In this document: positions 1-6,480 of the stretch, one piece after another
Layout: every line of letters starts with the position of its first letter
Position numbering within the stretch: the first letter of the stretch is position 1
From: Pseudomonadota bacterium
GTDB lineage: Bacteria > Pseudomonadota > Alphaproteobacteria > Rhizobiales > Xanthobacteraceae
Length of the DNA stretch: 6,705 nucleotides
Reading direction: 5' to 3'
NCBI GenBank assembly: GCA_023392205.1
Contig: JAEVZN010000620.1
Span: forward strand, 1 to 6,705
Notes under the pieces: model-generated
What the model saw: only the letters and a program-made list of their open reading frames with translations
The model's database searches: none
Told to the model about the DNA's origin: nothing
Made by a program: the position numbers and the translations under genes

Positions 1-359
1 TCTCCAAGGAGCCGCTCGGACCGTCGGTCCGTCACGGCGACGATCAATGGTACGACATCGTGAAGTGGGTGCATTTCGTGCTGCTGAATGCCGAGGAGCT
101 TGGCGTCAGCAAGGCCAACGTCGATTCGCAGTTGGGATCAGACAATCCTGAGATCCGCCGCCTGCTCGGCGTCGAAGGCAAGCATGGTGAAGCCTTCGGT
201 CTCAGCAATGACTTTGCGGTGCAGGTCATCAAACATGTAGGCAATTACGGCGAGATTTTCGAAAAGAATCTTGGCCAGGGCTCGCCGCTGAAGATTTCGC
301 GGGGCCTTAACGCCCTGTGGACGAAAGGCGGATTGCAATACGCACCGCCCGTCCGGTGA
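1..359 (+). CDS. aapJ: General L-amino acid ABC transporter, periplasmic binding protein AapJ (3' part only)
   Basis: This is the C-terminal part of the solute-binding protein that captures amino acids in the periplasm and delivers them to the AapQ/AapM channel. The frame is open from the window edge: bases 1-2 finish a cut codon, 118 whole codons follow from base 3, and TGA ends it at 357-359. The visible part matches the AapJ/BztA type of family-3 binding protein. It has the RHGDDQW and WYDIVKW segments near its left end, the NPEIRRLLG segment, then VGNYGEIFEKN and SRGLNALW, ending GGLQYAPPVR. Full AapJ proteins are about 340 residues, so roughly two thirds, including the signal peptide, lies to the left. 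A GTG at 60 is an internal valine codon, not the start. The gene is first in the aapQMP operon. Family assignment is strong; the exact substrate range (broad L-amino acids in rhizobial Aap) is inferred. Confidence 0.93.
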   Translation, partial: SKEPLGPSVRHGDDQWYDIVKWVHFVLLNAEELGVSKANVDSQLGSDNPEIRRLLGVEGKHGEAFGLSNDFAVQVIKHVGNYGEIFEKNLGQGSPLKISRGLNALWTKGGLQYAPPVR

Positions 360-376
360 CGGTTTAAGCGTCGCGC

Positions 377-401
377 GATGGTGCTGCGGGGGGCCACCGT
401 C
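377..401 (+). other. Possible stem-loop between aapJ and aapQ
   Basis: GATGGTG (377-383) can pair with CACCGTC (395-401) through six Watson-Crick pairs and one G-U pair, around an 11-base G-rich loop. It lies in the 86-base gap between the binding-protein and permease genes. In many binding-protein transporter operons a hairpin at this place protects the upstream message, so the binding protein is made in excess over the permeases. No T-run follows, so it is not a standard terminator. The stem is short enough to be chance. Confidence 0.25.
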
Positions 402-434
402 CATATCCCGGCGGTCGTCCTCGGGTCGCAGAGC

Positions 435-440
435 GGGAGG
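435..440 (+). promoter_or_regulatory. Ribosome binding site of aapQ
   Basis: GGGAGG ends five bases before the ATG at 446. It is a near-perfect Shine-Dalgarno match and fixes the aapQ start. Confidence 0.8.
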
Positions 441-445
441 CCGGC

Positions 446-1630
446 ATGAACGGCGCGCGCCCTTCGGCGCCGCCGAAGGTTTCGCCGCTCTACGATCCAC
501 GACTGCGCAGTATCGCCTTTCAGGCGCTGTTGTGTGTCGCCATCGCCTGGCTCGGCTATAGCGCGATCAGTAACGCGGCCGAAAATCTGGCGCGGGCGCG
601 TATCGCATCCGGCTTCGGGTTCTGGGATTCGACCGCCGGTTTCGACATCAGCCAGACGCTCATTCCCTACACGACGCAATCGACCTATGGCCGCGCGTTC
701 TGGGTCGGTCTTCTGAATACCCTGCTGGTCGCTGCGCTTGGCATCGTGCTGGCGACCGTGATCGGCTTTGCGATCGGCGTGCTGCAATTGTCCCGCAATC
801 CGCTGGTCGCCAAGCTTGCCGCAGGCTACGTCGAGATCATCCGCAACCTGCCGCTGCTGCTGCAATTGCTGTTCTGGTATAATGCCGTGCTCAAGGCTTT
901 GCCCGGCCTGCGCGAAAGTGTGCAAATTCCGGGCGGCGGGCTGCTCAACAATCGCGGTCTGTTTCTGCCCAGGCCGATCTTCGGCACAGGCTTCGAACTT
1001 GTTCTGGTGGCGCTTGTCATCGGGATCGTGGCTGCGATTGCCTACCGGATTCTCGCGCGCCGCCACCAGATGGCGACCGGCCGGCAGATGCGTGTCGTTC
1101 CGGTGATGATTCTGCTGGTCGCCGGGCTGCCGGCTCTGGCGCTGGTGCTGACAGGCTTTCCGGTCACTTTCGATTACCCGGAAATGGGCCGCTTCAATAT
1201 CGGCGGCGGGCTGGAAATCCTCCCCGAATTCGCCGCTCTCCTGTTCGGATTGTCGATCTATACGGCGGCCTTCATCGCCGAGGCGGTGCGGGCAGGCATC
1301 CAGGCCGTCTCGCATGGCCAGACGGAAGCTGCTTATTCGCTCGGGCTGCGGCCCGGTCCGACCTTGCGTCTGATCGTCATTCCGCAGGCCATGCGGATCA
1401 TCGTGCCGCCGCTGACCAATCAATATCTGAACCTGACCAAGAATTCGTCGCTGGCGGTAGCCATCGGCTATCCCGATCTTGTGCAGGTCTTCACCGGCAC
1501 GGTGCTGAACCAGACCGGTCAGGCCGTGGAGGTCGTGGCGATCACCATGGCGGTCTATCTGACCATCAGCCTGGTCACGTCCGGTGTCATGAACCTCTAT
1601 AACCGGCGCATTGCGCTGGTGGAGCGCTGA
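446..1630 (+). CDS. aapQ: General L-amino acid ABC transporter permease AapQ
   Basis: This is one of two inner-membrane subunits forming the channel of the amino-acid importer. The 394-residue protein starts at an ATG with a strong GGGAGG site. Hydrophobic segments lie at about residues 23-40, 88-115, 130-150, 183-203, 218-237, 259-282 and 360-385. The cytoplasmic coupling loop of HisM-type permeases is clear at 294-321: EAA at 294-296, the invariant glycine at 300, and IPQAMR at 312-317. This loop docks on the ATPase. The protein is much longer than HisQ/HisM (about 230-240 residues). The extra length is an N-terminal membrane segment with a polar stretch (41-87) and an added hydrophobic block in the middle, as is usual for AapQ/BztB. 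It ends one base before aapM, so the two are almost certainly co-translated. The family call is firm; the Q versus M assignment rests on gene order and length. Confidence 0.94.
   Translation: MNGARPSAPPKVSPLYDPRLRSIAFQALLCVAIAWLGYSAISNAAENLARARIASGFGFWDSTAGFDISQTLIPYTTQSTYGRAFWVGLLNTLLVAALGIVLATVIGFAIGVLQLSRNPLVAKLAAGYVEIIRNLPLLLQLLFWYNAVLKALPGLRESVQIPGGGLLNNRGLFLPRPIFGTGFELVLVALVIGIVAAIAYRILARRHQMATGRQMRVVPVMILLVAGLPALALVLTGFPVTFDYPEMGRFNIGGGLEILPEFAALLFGLSIYTAAFIAEAVRAGIQAVSHGQTEAAYSLGLRPGPTLRLIVIPQAMRIIVPPLTNQYLNLTKNSSLAVAIGYPDLVQVFTGTVLNQTGQAVEVVAITMAVYLTISLVTSGVMNLYNRRIALVER
1618..1624 (+). promoter_or_regulatory. Ribosome binding site of aapM, inside the end of aapQ
   Basis: GGTGGAG lies within the last codons of aapQ and ends seven bases before the ATG at 1632. 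It favours that ATG over an in-frame TTG at 1611, which would overlap aapQ and add seven residues. Confidence 0.6.
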
Positions 1631-1631
1631 G

Positions 1632-2777
1632 ATGCCGGGCGCTGCGCCATCCTATGTGCGTGAGAGCTTCGTTGCACAGCAGCCGCCGCCGCTGAGCGAA
1701 CGCGGTGTCGTTCGCGTGCTGCGCGACCGCTTTTTTTCGGGTCCGCTCAATATCGCGCTGACTCTCGCCTCGTTGTGGGTGTTGTGGTGGATTGTTCCAT
1801 CCTTGCTCAACTTCCTCATCTTCGATGCCACCTGGACAGGTAACGACCGCACTGCATGTATCGCCACGCCGGAACGGCCGCGGGTCGGCGCATGCTGGGC
1901 CTTTGTCGCCGAGCGGATCAACTTCTTCATCTATGGGTTCTATCCGATCGATCAGCGCTGGCGCGTCGATGTCTTTTTCGCCCTGCTGGCGGTTGGAATT
2001 GTGTGGCTGCTGGCGTTCAGCATTCCCTACAAGCGCGCGGGCATCGTCTACTTCTTCCTCGTGATGCCGCTGGCCTCGTTCTTCCTGCTGATCGGCCTGC
2101 CGCCACTGGGGCTGCCCTATGTCGGTACGGAAATGTGGGGCGGCATCCTGGTGACCGTCGTGGTCTCGGCGGTGGGCATCGTCTTCTCGCTGCCGATCGG
2201 GATCATGCTGGCATTGGGGCGGCGCTCGACCATGCCGGCGGTGCGCCTGTTCTCGGTGATCTTCATCGAATTCGTGCGCGGCGTGCCGCTGATCACCATT
2301 CTGTTCATGGCAAGCGTGATGCTGCCGCTCTTCGTCCCTGACAATTGGTCGCCGGACAAGTTGTTGCGGGCGCTGATCGGGGTCGCGCTGTTTGCGGCGG
2401 CCTATATGGCGGAAGTGGTTCGCGCGGGTCTGCAATCCATCCCGCGTGGTCAGTATGAGGGCGCGCAGGCGCTGGGCCTCGGCTATTGGCAGATGATGCG
2501 GCTGATTATTCTGCCGCAGGCCCTGCGCGTCACCATCCCGAATATCGTCAACAGCTATATCGCGCTGTTCAAGGATACGACGCTGGTCTTCATCGTCGGC
2601 ATCTTCGATTTTCTGCGCACCATCGAGGCGGCCCGCATCGACCCGAAATGGGCGACGCCGGTGACCAGCACGACGGGTTATGCCTTTGCCGCAATCTTCT
2701 ATTTCGTATGCTGCTGGATGATGTCGCAATATGCGCGCAGTGTGGAAAAGCGGCTGGCGGCAGGGCGCAAACGGTGA
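1632..2777 (+). CDS. aapM: General L-amino acid ABC transporter permease AapM
   Basis: This is the second inner-membrane channel subunit, partner of AapQ. The protein has 381 residues from the ATG at 1632, chosen because a GGTGGAG site precedes it and it clears the aapQ stop by one base. Hydrophobic segments lie at about residues 40-62, 113-131, 136-156, 168-196, 206-234, 244-267 and 349-368. The coupling loop is at 276-299: EGA at 276-278 in place of EAA, the key glycine at 282, and LPQALR at 294-299. Between the first two membrane segments is a polar stretch with cysteines at 76 and 88, the second in GACWAFV. That GACW motif is familiar from AapM/BztC-type permeases and is one reason for the M assignment. 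The stop is four bases before aapP. No frameshift or truncation is seen, and the length fits the family. Confidence 0.94.
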   Translation: MPGAAPSYVRESFVAQQPPPLSERGVVRVLRDRFFSGPLNIALTLASLWVLWWIVPSLLNFLIFDATWTGNDRTACIATPERPRVGACWAFVAERINFFIYGFYPIDQRWRVDVFFALLAVGIVWLLAFSIPYKRAGIVYFFLVMPLASFFLLIGLPPLGLPYVGTEMWGGILVTVVVSAVGIVFSLPIGIMLALGRRSTMPAVRLFSVIFIEFVRGVPLITILFMASVMLPLFVPDNWSPDKLLRALIGVALFAAAYMAEVVRAGLQSIPRGQYEGAQALGLGYWQMMRLIILPQALRVTIPNIVNSYIALFKDTTLVFIVGIFDFLRTIEAARIDPKWATPVTSTTGYAFAAIFYFVCCWMMSQYARSVEKRLAAGRKR

Positions 2778-2781
2778 AGCG

Positions 2782-3552
2782 ATGACGGAACCGCTTGAAC
2801 GGAAAATGGACACGAACGGGCGCCCGGCCATCGAGATTGCCGGCCTGAACAAGTGGTTCGGCGATTTCCATGTGCTGCGCGACATCGATCTGAATGTGGC
2901 GCGCGGCGAGCGCATCGTGGTCTGCGGTCCGTCTGGATCGGGCAAGTCCACCATGATCCGCTGCATCAACCGGCTGGAGGACTTTCAGCAGGGGCGGGTG
3001 GTCGTCGACGGTGTGACGTTGTCGAACGACCTCAAGAGCATCGATGAGGTGCGCCGAGAGGTCGGCATGGTCTTCCAGCATTTCAACCTTTTCCCGCATC
3101 TCACGGTGCTGGAGAATCTCACGCTGGCGCCGATCTGGGTGCGCGGTCTTCCGCTGAAGGAAGCCGAGGCGATCGCGCATGAATATCTGGAGCGGGTGCG
3201 CATTCCCGAACAGGCCGACAAATATCCAGGCCAGCTTTCCGGGGGGCAGCAGCAGCGGGTCGCCATCGCGCGGGCGCTGTGCATGAATCCGAAGATCATG
3301 CTGTTCGACGAACCCACCTCCGCGCTCGATCCGGAAATGGTCAAGGAAGTGCTGGACACCATGGTCGCGCTGGCGGATAGCGGAATGACCATGCTGGTGG
3401 TGACGCACGAGATGGGGTTCGCGCGACAGGTGGCCGATCGCATCGTCTTCATGGACGAGGGGCAGATTGTGGAAGTCAGCGCGCCCGAACAATTCTTTGC
3501 CGATCCGCGCCACGATCGCACGAAGCTGTTTCTCGGCCAGATCCTGCATTGA
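2782..3552 (+). CDS. aapP: General L-amino acid ABC transporter ATP-binding protein AapP
   Basis: This is the cytoplasmic ATPase that powers the importer; two copies bind the coupling loops of AapQ and AapM. The 256-residue protein has every expected ABC motif in order: Walker [10 protein letters not shown] (49-57), Q-loop glutamine 99 in [10 protein letters not shown], signature LSGGQQQR (152-159), Walker B IMLFDE with catalytic glutamate 177, D-loop SALD (180-183) and switch histidine 209. It ends in LGQILH, as polar amino-acid ATPases of this type commonly do. The start at 2782 gives the usual AapP length. GGTGAAG lies only two bases upstream, so ribosome binding is not ideal. An ATG at 2806 would give 248 residues and still keep the whole ATPase domain. 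The frame is also open back to 2731, but that would overlap aapM. It is the last gene of the operon and faces the next gene tail to tail. Confidence 0.95.
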   Translation: MTEPLERKMDTNGRPAIEIAGLNKWFGDFHVLRDIDLNVARGERIVVCGPSGSGKSTMIRCINRLEDFQQGRVVVDGVTLSNDLKSIDEVRREVGMVFQHFNLFPHLTVLENLTLAPIWVRGLPLKEAEAIAHEYLERVRIPEQADKYPGQLSGGQQQRVAIARALCMNPKIMLFDEPTSALDPEMVKEVLDTMVALADSGMTMLVVTHEMGFARQVADRIVFMDEGQIVEVSAPEQFFADPRHDRTKLFLGQILH

Positions 3553-3581
3553 GGCTGACTGGCTTGCTCGGTGCGTCTGGC

Positions 3582-4442
3582 TCAGAACGCGTCGAGTGGG
3601 ATTTTCAGGTAGCTGCGGCCGTTATCTTCCGGTTCCGGAACACGGCCGCCGCGCAGATTGACCTGCAAGGCCGCCAGCATCAGCTTGGGCAATGGCAGCG
3701 TCTTGTCGCGCGCTTCGCGCATGGCGATATAGGCCTCGCGTCCGGGCGCCTTGGTCAGATGCGTGTTGCTGCGCTTCTGTTCTGCCACCGTAGATTGCCA
3801 TTGCGCCGGCCGGCCGTCGGGCCGGTAATCGTGTCCTGTGAACAGCCGTGTCTCGTCCGGCATGGCGAGAATGGTCTGGATGCTGTCCCAGAGCGTTGCG
3901 GCACTTCCGCCAGGAAAATCCGCGCGGGCCGTACCGGAATCCGGCTGGAACAACGTGTCATGGATGAAGGCGGCGTCGCCAACGCGATAGGTGACGGACG
4001 CCAGCGTATGACCCGGTGAATGGATCACCTCCGCATCCAGCGAACCGATCCTGAAGGTGTCGCCGTGCCGGAACATGCGATCCCACCAGTCCAGCGAATA
4101 GGGCGGCAGGTTGTAGATCTGCGCCCAGAGCTTCTGCACATCGGCAACCTTCTCGCCGATGGCCATGGGCGCACCGAGCTTGCCCTTGAGATAGGCGACC
4201 GCCGAGAAATGATCCGCATGCGGATGGGTGTCGAGCACCCAGTCAACGGTCAGCCCACGGCTGCTCACCGCAGCAAGGATTTCGTCTGCCGCCTCTGTCC
4301 AAACCCTGCCGGAATTTCTGTCGAAATCCAGCACTGGATCGATGATTGCGGCGTAGTTCGTGGCAGGGTCGGCGACCAGATAAGCGATGCTGCCGGTTTC
4401 CTCATGATAGAATCCCGTCACATCAGGGTGCTGGCCGCTCAT
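3582..4442 (-). CDS. MBL-fold hydrolase, persulfide dioxygenase-like (ETHE1/Blh type)
   Basis: The protein has 286 residues from the ATG at 4440-4442 and probably acts in the cytoplasm, since no signal peptide is seen. The metallo-beta-lactamase motif THPHADH is at 72-78 (His73, His75, Asp77, His78). Further ligand-type residues are His145 in HSPGHT, Asp162 in FIHDTLF and His204 in TGHDY. FQPDSG followed by TARADFPGG (165-179) resembles the segment conserved in sulfur dioxygenases, which oxidise glutathione persulfide to glutathione and sulfite with one iron held by two His and one Asp (here by homology His73, His145, Asp162). The start is four bases after the sseA stop; the frame stays open further upstream but only inside sseA. 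Ribosome binding is weak, so translation may couple to sseA. Neighbouring sulfur genes support the role. It could instead be a glyoxalase II-like thioesterase: the fold is certain, the dioxygenase activity is inferred. Confidence 0.82.
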   Translation of the reverse strand: MSGQHPDVTGFYHEETGSIAYLVADPATNYAAIIDPVLDFDRNSGRVWTEAADEILAAVSSRGLTVDWVLDTHPHADHFSAVAYLKGKLGAPMAIGEKVADVQKLWAQIYNLPPYSLDWWDRMFRHGDTFRIGSLDAEVIHSPGHTLASVTYRVGDAAFIHDTLFQPDSGTARADFPGGSAATLWDSIQTILAMPDETRLFTGHDYRPDGRPAQWQSTVAEQKRSNTHLTKAPGREAYIAMREARDKTLPLPKLMLAALQVNLRGGRVPEPEDNGRSYLKIPLDAF

Positions 4443-4446
4443 GCGC

Positions 4447-5313
4447 TCAGCTCGCGCCTTCGATGGGGAGGTCACCCCGTGACGCCCATTCCGTCCATGA
4501 CCCATCATAGAGCGCCTTCGGCTCCTTGCCGACGGCATTGAGCGCAAACCACAATACGGCGGCGGTGACGCCCGACCCGCAGGAGGTGACCACCGGCCGC
4601 TCGAGATCGATTCCGGCTTCGGCGAACCGCGCCTTGATCCGCTCCGGCGCAATCAGCCTGCCGTCTTCAAGTAAGGTATCATAGGGCAGATTGAGCGCGC
4701 CCGGCATGTGTCCGGATTTCAGACCTGGCCGCGGCTCCGGCGCTGTGCCGTTGAAGCGTCCGGCGCTGCGGGCATCCACCACCTGGACCACGGGATCGGC
4801 CAGCGCCTTCTGCACGTCGGCCACATCGGCGACCGCGCCGCGATTGAAGCGCGGCGTGAAATGCCTGGGTGTGCGGCGCACTTCGCCGAAATCGAGGGGG
4901 CGGCCCTCCGCCTTCCATTTCGGAAAGCCGCCGTCGAGGATGTAGACGTCACGGATGCCGAAGGTGCGGAATGTCCACCACACGCGCGGCGCCGAGAATA
5001 ACCCGGCGCCGTCATAGACGACGATGCTCAGGCCGTCGCCGATGCCGAGTTGCCGCATGGCGGAAGAGAAGGCCTCCGGCGAGGGCAGCATATGTGGCAG
5101 GCCGCTGTCATGGTCCGACACGGCATCGATGTCGAAATACACCGCACCCGGAATATGTGCGGTCAGGTATTCTTCGCGCGCGTCACGCTTCATCGCCGGA
5201 AGATAATACGAGCCGTCGACAACAACGATATCGGGCGCGTCGAGGTGATCCTCGAGCCATTGCGTCGAGACGAGCCAACGGCTTGCCGGCTGGTCTTCTT
5301 CTTCTTTGGACAT
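4447..5313 (-). CDS. sseA: 3-mercaptopyruvate sulfurtransferase (tandem rhodanese)
   Basis: The enzyme moves sulfur from 3-mercaptopyruvate to an acceptor through a cysteine persulfide, leaving pyruvate. The 288-residue protein has two rhodanese domains, the usual length. The N-terminal domain (about 12-137) is inactive: Asp101 in VVYDGAG stands where a catalytic Cys would be. The C-terminal domain (about 162-285) carries Cys245 in CGSGVT (245-250), the loop typical of mercaptopyruvate sulfurtransferases rather than thiosulfate-specific rhodaneses. Arg186 in GRFNG and Arg195 in PEPR correspond by alignment from memory to the arginines that bind the mercaptopyruvate carboxylate in mammalian enzymes. 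No signal peptide is seen; the N-terminus MSKEEEDQ is acidic, so it is probably cytoplasmic. It starts six bases after the cysK stop and ends four bases before the MBL gene, so it is the middle gene of an operon. Ribosome binding is weak (GAGAAAG, too far upstream). Confidence 0.92.
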   Translation of the reverse strand: MSKEEEDQPASRWLVSTQWLEDHLDAPDIVVVDGSYYLPAMKRDAREEYLTAHIPGAVYFDIDAVSDHDSGLPHMLPSPEAFSSAMRQLGIGDGLSIVVYDGAGLFSAPRVWWTFRTFGIRDVYILDGGFPKWKAEGRPLDFGEVRRTPRHFTPRFNRGAVADVADVQKALADPVVQVVDARSAGRFNGTAPEPRPGLKSGHMPGALNLPYDTLLEDGRLIAPERIKARFAEAGIDLERPVVTSCGSGVTAAVLWFALNAVGKEPKALYDGSWTEWASRGDLPIEGAS

Positions 5314-5319
5314 CGTGTG

Positions 5320-6360
5320 TCAGACTTTCTCGAAGGGTGGCTTGATATCGGACTTGCGGGTCAGGAAATCCGGGACCGGCAAATTCTTGGAGCGCAGGAA
5401 GTCGGGATTGAACAGCTTGGACTGATAGCGGTTGCCATAGTCGCAAAGCACCGTGACGATGGTTGCGCCCTTGCCGAGGTCCTTTGCGAGCCTAATCGCA
5501 CCGGCAATGTTGACGCCGGACGAACCGCCGAGGCACAGGCCTTCATGCTCAAGCGTTTCGAAAATCAGCGGGACGGCTTCCTCGTCGGGAATGAGGTAGG
5601 AATGGTCGACCCTGATGTCCTCGATGATCGGCGTGACACGGGCAAGGCCGATGCCTTCGGCAATCGAGCCGCCCTCGGTGACTTTCGGCGTGCCGTCCTT
5701 GAACAGATGATACATCGCGGCACCGCGCGGATCGGCGACACCGATCGCGATGTCGTTTTTCTGTTCGCGAAGATAGGTTGAGGTGCCAGCCAGCGTGCCG
5801 CCTGTGCCGACCGCGCAGATGAAACCGTCGATCCGGCCGCCGGTATCGCGCCAGATCTCCGGACCGGTCGACAGATAATGCGCCTTGCGATTGTCGAGAT
5901 TGTTCCACTGGTCGGCGAACAACACACCGTTCTTCTCGGTCTTGCGCAATTCGTCGGCGAGCCTGCGGCCCACATGCTGGTAATTGTTCGGGTTGGCAAA
6001 GGGCAACGCCGGCACTTCGATCAATTCGGCGCCGCACAGCCGCAGCATGTCCTTCTTTTCCTGGCTCTGCGTGTCCGGGATAACGATGAGCGTGCGGTAG
6101 CCGCGCGCATTGGCCACCAGTGCAAGTCCGATCCCGGTATTGCCGGCCGTGCTCTCGACGACGAGGCCGCCGGGGCGCAATTCGCCGCGCGCCTCCGCCC
6201 CGAGGATCATCTGCCGTCCGGCCCGGTCCTTGACGGACTGGCCGGGATTCATGAACTCGGCCTTGCCGAGAATCGTGCATCCGGTGATCTCGGAGGCTTG
6301 CTTGAGCTTGATCAGAGGCGTGTTGCCGATGGCATCGACGATGCCGTCTTTGACATTCAT
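5320..6360 (-). CDS. cysK: Cysteine synthase A-like PLP enzyme
   Basis: This fold-type II PLP enzyme most likely makes cysteine from O-acetylserine and sulfide in the cytoplasm. It has 346 residues, longer than E. coli CysK (323). Lys44 in SVKDRAG is the cofactor lysine, preceded by MNPGQ. GTGGTLAG (185-192) is the phosphate-binding loop, AEGIG (234-238) the cap motif, and GGSSG (278-282) holds the serine expected near the PLP ring nitrogen. The substrate loop reads STAGNTG (70-76), where classical CysK has TSGNTG. The C-terminal part CDYGNRYQSK (306-315) is also unlike E. coli CysK. These traits recall a subgroup including fungal cysteine-synthase-like proteins, so the true substrate may differ; a cystathionine beta-synthase or S-sulfocysteine synthase role cannot be excluded. 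It is first in a three-gene operon. The start at 6360 is standard, but no clear Shine-Dalgarno sequence precedes it and an inverted repeat abuts the ATG. Confidence 0.88.
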   Translation of the reverse strand: MNVKDGIVDAIGNTPLIKLKQASEITGCTILGKAEFMNPGQSVKDRAGRQMILGAEARGELRPGGLVVESTAGNTGIGLALVANARGYRTLIVIPDTQSQEKKDMLRLCGAELIEVPALPFANPNNYQHVGRRLADELRKTEKNGVLFADQWNNLDNRKAHYLSTGPEIWRDTGGRIDGFICAVGTGGTLAGTSTYLREQKNDIAIGVADPRGAAMYHLFKDGTPKVTEGGSIAEGIGLARVTPIIEDIRVDHSYLIPDEEAVPLIFETLEHEGLCLGGSSGVNIAGAIRLAKDLGKGATIVTVLCDYGNRYQSKLFNPDFLRSKNLPVPDFLTRKSDIKPPFEKV

Positions 6361-6408
6361 GCGCTTGGAACCCGGCGGAAAGTTGCGCCGAACCTAACGG
6401 CCAAGCGC
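6361..6408 (-). repeat. Perfect 8-base inverted repeat touching the cysK start codon
   Basis: GCGCTTGG at 6361-6368 is exactly complementary to CCAAGCGC at 6401-6408, with 32 bases between. On the cysK transcript the downstream arm is the eight bases immediately before the ATG, so a folded stem would cover the area where the ribosome binds. Pairing does not extend beyond eight bases on either side. The loop contains a second small stem, GCCG/CGGC. The repeat is a direct observation; any regulatory role is inference. Confidence 0.4.
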
Positions 6409-6432
6409 CCCGCCGACAAGCCATGCGCGGGG
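6408..6432 (-). other. Possible GC-rich stem-loop downstream of cfa
   Basis: CCCCGC (6408-6413) and GCGGGG (6427-6432) form a perfect 6-base stem around a 13-base loop. In minus-strand transcripts it would lie about 50 bases after the cfa stop. No T-run follows, so it is a poor rho-independent terminator candidate. It shares one base (6408) with the inverted repeat at the cysK start. It could be chance in GC-rich DNA. Confidence 0.25.
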
Positions 6433-6480
6433 AAGGGTCAACTGTCCGGCAGAGTGCTCGCAGGTCAAATATGTTGCGGA

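Larger units (their letters stand above)
6361..6480 (-). other. Intergenic region carrying the presumed cysK operon leader
   Basis: These 120 bases separate the cfa stop from the cysK start, both on the minus strand. They are the only space in the sulfur operon large enough for a promoter. Read on the minus strand, TTGACC occurs twice (6468-6463 and 6441-6436), which could be -35 elements, but I find no convincing -10 box at the right distance from either. I recognise no riboswitch. There is no T-run that would mark a terminator for the upstream gene, so read-through from cfa is possible. Confidence 0.35.

Noticed and set aside
245..1423. 392-codon open frame on the minus strand opposite aapQ
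   Set aside because: Its translation is rich in Arg, His, Gln and Asp with no recognisable domain. It is the mirror of aapQ codons in GC-rich DNA and runs into the end of aapJ.
2731..2781. N-terminal extension of AapP by 17 residues
   Set aside because: It overlaps the end of aapM out of frame and exceeds the usual AapP length; the ATG at 2782 fits better.
1587..2969. 460-codon open frame on the minus strand opposite aapM and the start of aapP
   Set aside because: Although longer than the real gene, it has a low-complexity Arg/His/Gln/Asp composition, no domain and no start signal, while aapM on the other strand is a complete, recognisable permease.
2590..3549. 319-codon open frame on the minus strand opposite aapP
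   Set aside because: It is the antisense shadow of a complete ABC ATPase, with the same biased composition and no motif.
4443..4652. N-terminal extension of the MBL protein by 70 residues
   Set aside because: The extension lies wholly inside sseA and reads as Arg/Ser/Pro-rich out-of-frame sequence. The MSGQHPDV start gives the expected domain boundary.
5050..5781. 243-codon open frame on the plus strand across the sseA-cysK junction
   Set aside because: It spans two real genes on the other strand and shows no family resemblance; the sseA and cysK motifs are unambiguous.
6361..6480. SAM-type riboswitch or T-box ahead of cysK
   Set aside because: I could not match any known conserved riboswitch core. 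Only short inverted repeats and two TTGACC hexamers are present.
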